Source: Aquificales bacterium (lineage in GTDB: Bacteria; Aquificota; Aquificia; Aquificales; QOAS01). Taken from it: a stretch of 6,892 bases of DNA. Under the pieces are notes generated by a model that worked only from the letters and a program-made list of their open reading frames with translations, was not told the origin of the DNA and did not search any database. The position numbers were made by a program, and so were the translations under genes. Location: positions 1 to 6,892 of the forward strand of contig JALVTI010000110.1 in the NCBI GenBank assembly GCA_027035985.1, given 5' to 3'. Below are positions 5,386 through 6,892 of the stretch, one piece after another; position 1 is the stretch's first letter; the number at the start of each line of letters is the position of its first letter.

Positions 5386-6246
5386 CTAAAAAGGTTCTGG
5401 TTTGTGCAGGTAAAAACCCTGCATGTAGGCGTTTAGTTTTTTAGTCCATTCGAGGTGTTCCTCATTTTCTATCCCTTCAACGATAACCTTTATATCCCTT
5501 TCGAGAAATTTTTTAATAACGGGTTCGACCAATTCCCTGGCTTCCGCATTCCAAGTTATGGATTTATCTATTTTTACAAAATGGGGTTTTAAATTCACTA
5601 TCCTAAAAATGCCTGCGCTTTCACTTCCCCAATCGTCTACGGCTATCTTCAAATTCTGACTCCGCGCAAAATTTAGATTTCTTAAAACCTTTTCTTCACT
5701 TAATTGGTACTCTAAAACCTCTATAACCGTTTTATCGGCTAATCCCTTAGACTTAACCAAAGAAACGGCGGTAATTACGAAATCGCTCTTTTCTATAGAA
5801 CGGGGAAAACTGTTGAAAAATATCAATTTATCCCAGTTGTTATCTTCAACCCTTTTAATAATAGAACGAAGACACTTTATATCGGCAAAGCAAGGTTCCT
5901 TTAAAGCTTTCATTAACAAAAAGGGGTGGATGGGAAAACCACAAAAGAATTCTGCACCGATAACTTCCAAATTGGATGAAAAAATTTTTTGATATTTTAC
6001 ATCCAAATACTGTTGAACGTCTAATAAATTGTCCAGAAACCATTGAAGGAATTGGTCTTTAGGAATATATCTATCCTTGTGAAGGACTTCTTCAACATAA
6101 TCCTCATTTAAAAGGAACTCTATGAAACTTTTTAAATCCTCCGCTTGAATTACATATTTGGGACCTTTTTTGAAGTATACGTCCAAATTATATTTTTCGA
6201 GTACCTCTTTGGGAATATTTCTGTTGGCTACTACTATGTAATTCAT
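5386..6246 (-). CDS. EAL-domain protein, divergent (possible c-di-GMP phosphodiesterase or sensor)
   Basis: EAL domains hydrolyse or bind cyclic di-GMP. The protein has 286 residues. Residues 1-90 form a charged region I cannot assign; no GGDEF, PAS or membrane segment is seen. The EAL domain fills about 91-286. Most metal and catalytic residues survive: Glu99 (in GAEFF, replacing EAL), Asn145, Glu176 and Glu179 (VIEVLE), Asp204-Asp205 (DDWG), Lys225 (VKID), Glu257 (VEGIE) and Gln276 (MQGFYLHKP). The substrate-contacting Arg of the usual ExLxR motif is replaced by Gly103, and loop 6 reads DDWGSESAG in place of DDFGTGYSS. It may therefore be active, weakened, or a binding protein. The coding sequence is visibly richer in A and T than its neighbours, a possible sign of transfer or relaxed codon selection. 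The ATG has no Shine-Dalgarno sequence; TATAAA lies 6 bases upstream. Confidence 0.88.
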   Translation of the reverse strand: MNYIVVANRNIPKEVLEKYNLDVYFKKGPKYVIQAEDLKSFIEFLLNEDYVEEVLHKDRYIPKDQFLQWFLDNLLDVQQYLDVKYQKIFSSNLEVIGAEFFCGFPIHPFLLMKALKEPCFADIKCLRSIIKRVEDNNWDKLIFFNSFPRSIEKSDFVITAVSLVKSKGLADKTVIEVLEYQLSEEKVLRNLNFARSQNLKIAVDDWGSESAGIFRIVNLKPHFVKIDKSITWNAEARELVEPVIKKFLERDIKVIVEGIENEEHLEWTKKLNAYMQGFYLHKPEPF

Positions 6247-6275
6247 CTGTTTTTATAACCTAAGACTATTTTACG
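6247..6275. promoter_or_regulatory. 29-base divergent gap between EAL gene and nfo
   Basis: Only 29 bases separate the two start codons, with no ribosome-binding site for either. The - strand has TATAAA ending 5 bases before the EAL start codon, so a transcript from it would begin at or near the ATG (leaderless). The + strand shows TATAAC (6254-6259) and TATTTT (6267-6272) without clear -35 partners. Promoter elements must reach into the coding sequences. Confidence 0.4.
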
Positions 6276-6892
6276 ATGTTTATCGGAGCGCACGTTTCCA
6301 CAGCCGGGGGTGTCGAGAGGGCACCCGAAAACGCAAGGGCGATAGGGGCAAACGCCTTCGCCCTCTTTCTGAAGAACCAGAGGAGGTGGTTCGACAAACC
6401 CTATTCCCCCGAAAGGGTAAGGCGTTTTAAAGAAAACCTAAAGCGGTTGGGTTTTTCCCCCGAATACATACTCCCCCATGCGGGATATTTGATAAACCTC
6501 TGTTCCCCCGACGGGGAAAAGGCTAAAAAGTCCTTCCTTGCTTTGAAGGATGAGGTCGAAAGGGCACACCTTTTGAGTCTCAAATATGTAAACTTCCACC
6601 CCGGGGCTCACCTAAACAGATACTCCGAAGGGGAAGCCCTGAAAATTATCGCCGAAAGGGTGAACGAAATTATCGACCAAACGGAGGGGGTTGTTCTGGT
6701 TTTGGAAACCACCGCGGGACAGGGTTCCAATTTGGGATACCGCTTTGAACACCTCGCCGAGATTATAGAGCAGGTGGAGGACAAAAGCCGCATAGGGGTA
6801 TGCATCGACACATGCCACATCTTCGCGGCGGGTTACGACATATCGACCGAGGGAGGTTATATAAAAACCTTCGAACAATTTGAGGAAATTGT
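6276..6892 (+). CDS. nfo: Endonuclease IV (AP endonuclease), 5' part; runs off the window
   Basis: Endonuclease IV cuts the DNA backbone 5' to abasic sites and processes damaged 3' ends in base excision repair. Visible are 205 residues of about 280, open to the last base. The start ATG at 6276 gives the family N-terminus MFIGAHVSTAGG. Zinc ligands of the TIM barrel are in place: His68 (LPHAGYL), His108 (NFHPGAH), Glu144 (VLETTAGQG), Asp178 and His181 (CIDTCHIFAAGYD), each one less than E. coli His69, His109, Glu145, Asp179 and His182. The remaining ligands lie beyond the edge. No Shine-Dalgarno sequence precedes the ATG. The gene is divergent from the EAL gene, sharing a 29-base gap. Confidence 0.96.
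   Translation, partial: MFIGAHVSTAGGVERAPENARAIGANAFALFLKNQRRWFDKPYSPERVRRFKENLKRLGFSPEYILPHAGYLINLCSPDGEKAKKSFLALKDEVERAHLLSLKYVNFHPGAHLNRYSEGEALKIIAERVNEIIDQTEGVVLVLETTAGQGSNLGYRFEHLAEIIEQVEDKSRIGVCIDTCHIFAAGYDISTEGGYIKTFEQFEEI

Noticed and set aside
1..6892. CRISPR array, tRNA, rRNA, insertion sequence or phage genes
   Set aside because: No regularly spaced repeats, cloverleaf sequence, transposase or integrase coding region, or terminal inverted repeats were seen on either strand.

Overview
The window looks like ordinary chromosomal sequence from a thermophilic bacterium. The proteins are rich in Lys, Glu and Arg, AGG/AGA arginine codons are common, and base composition is intermediate. 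Three features point towards deep-branching thermophiles such as Aquificota or relatives: a tryptophanyl-tRNA synthetase with an iron-sulfur-type cysteine motif, an archaeal-type (Prx6-like) peroxiredoxin ending in a CxDWWFC motif, and a small coiled-coil/tail-anchor protein. This placement is inference from protein character; no rRNA or other marker is present.

Layout. On the + strand: the 3' part of trpS (1-618), an slyD-type FKBP prolyl isomerase broken by a one-base frameshift in an A7 run (688-1138), and rlmN (1210-2292) ending at a strong hairpin terminator. On the - strand: a 98-residue coiled-coil membrane protein (2317-2613) whose 3' end lies inside that terminator. Back on the + strand: an N-terminal fragment of uvrA (2664-3389), cut at the end of the UvrB-binding domain. 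On the - strand: an intact rluD-type pseudouridine synthase (3488-4474). A 158-base AT-rich intergenic region then carries a good sigma-70-type promoter with an inverted repeat between its hexamers, followed by the + strand peroxiredoxin (4633-5301). Last come a - strand EAL-domain protein (5386-6246) and, divergent from it by 29 bases, the 5' part of endonuclease IV, nfo (6276 to the window edge).

How the genes fit together. Most are single-gene units that switch strand. The themes are translation and RNA modification (trpS, rlmN, rluD), protein folding (slyD), DNA repair (uvrA fragment, nfo) and peroxide defence (peroxiredoxin). No CRISPR array, tRNA, rRNA, transposase or phage gene was seen, and no clearly new multi-gene system is visible.

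The points most worth a second look are the two damaged housekeeping genes (slyD and uvrA), the candidate operator in the peroxiredoxin promoter, the divergent EAL protein with an unassigned N-terminal region, and the lack of a recognisable Shine-Dalgarno sequence before most of the genes.
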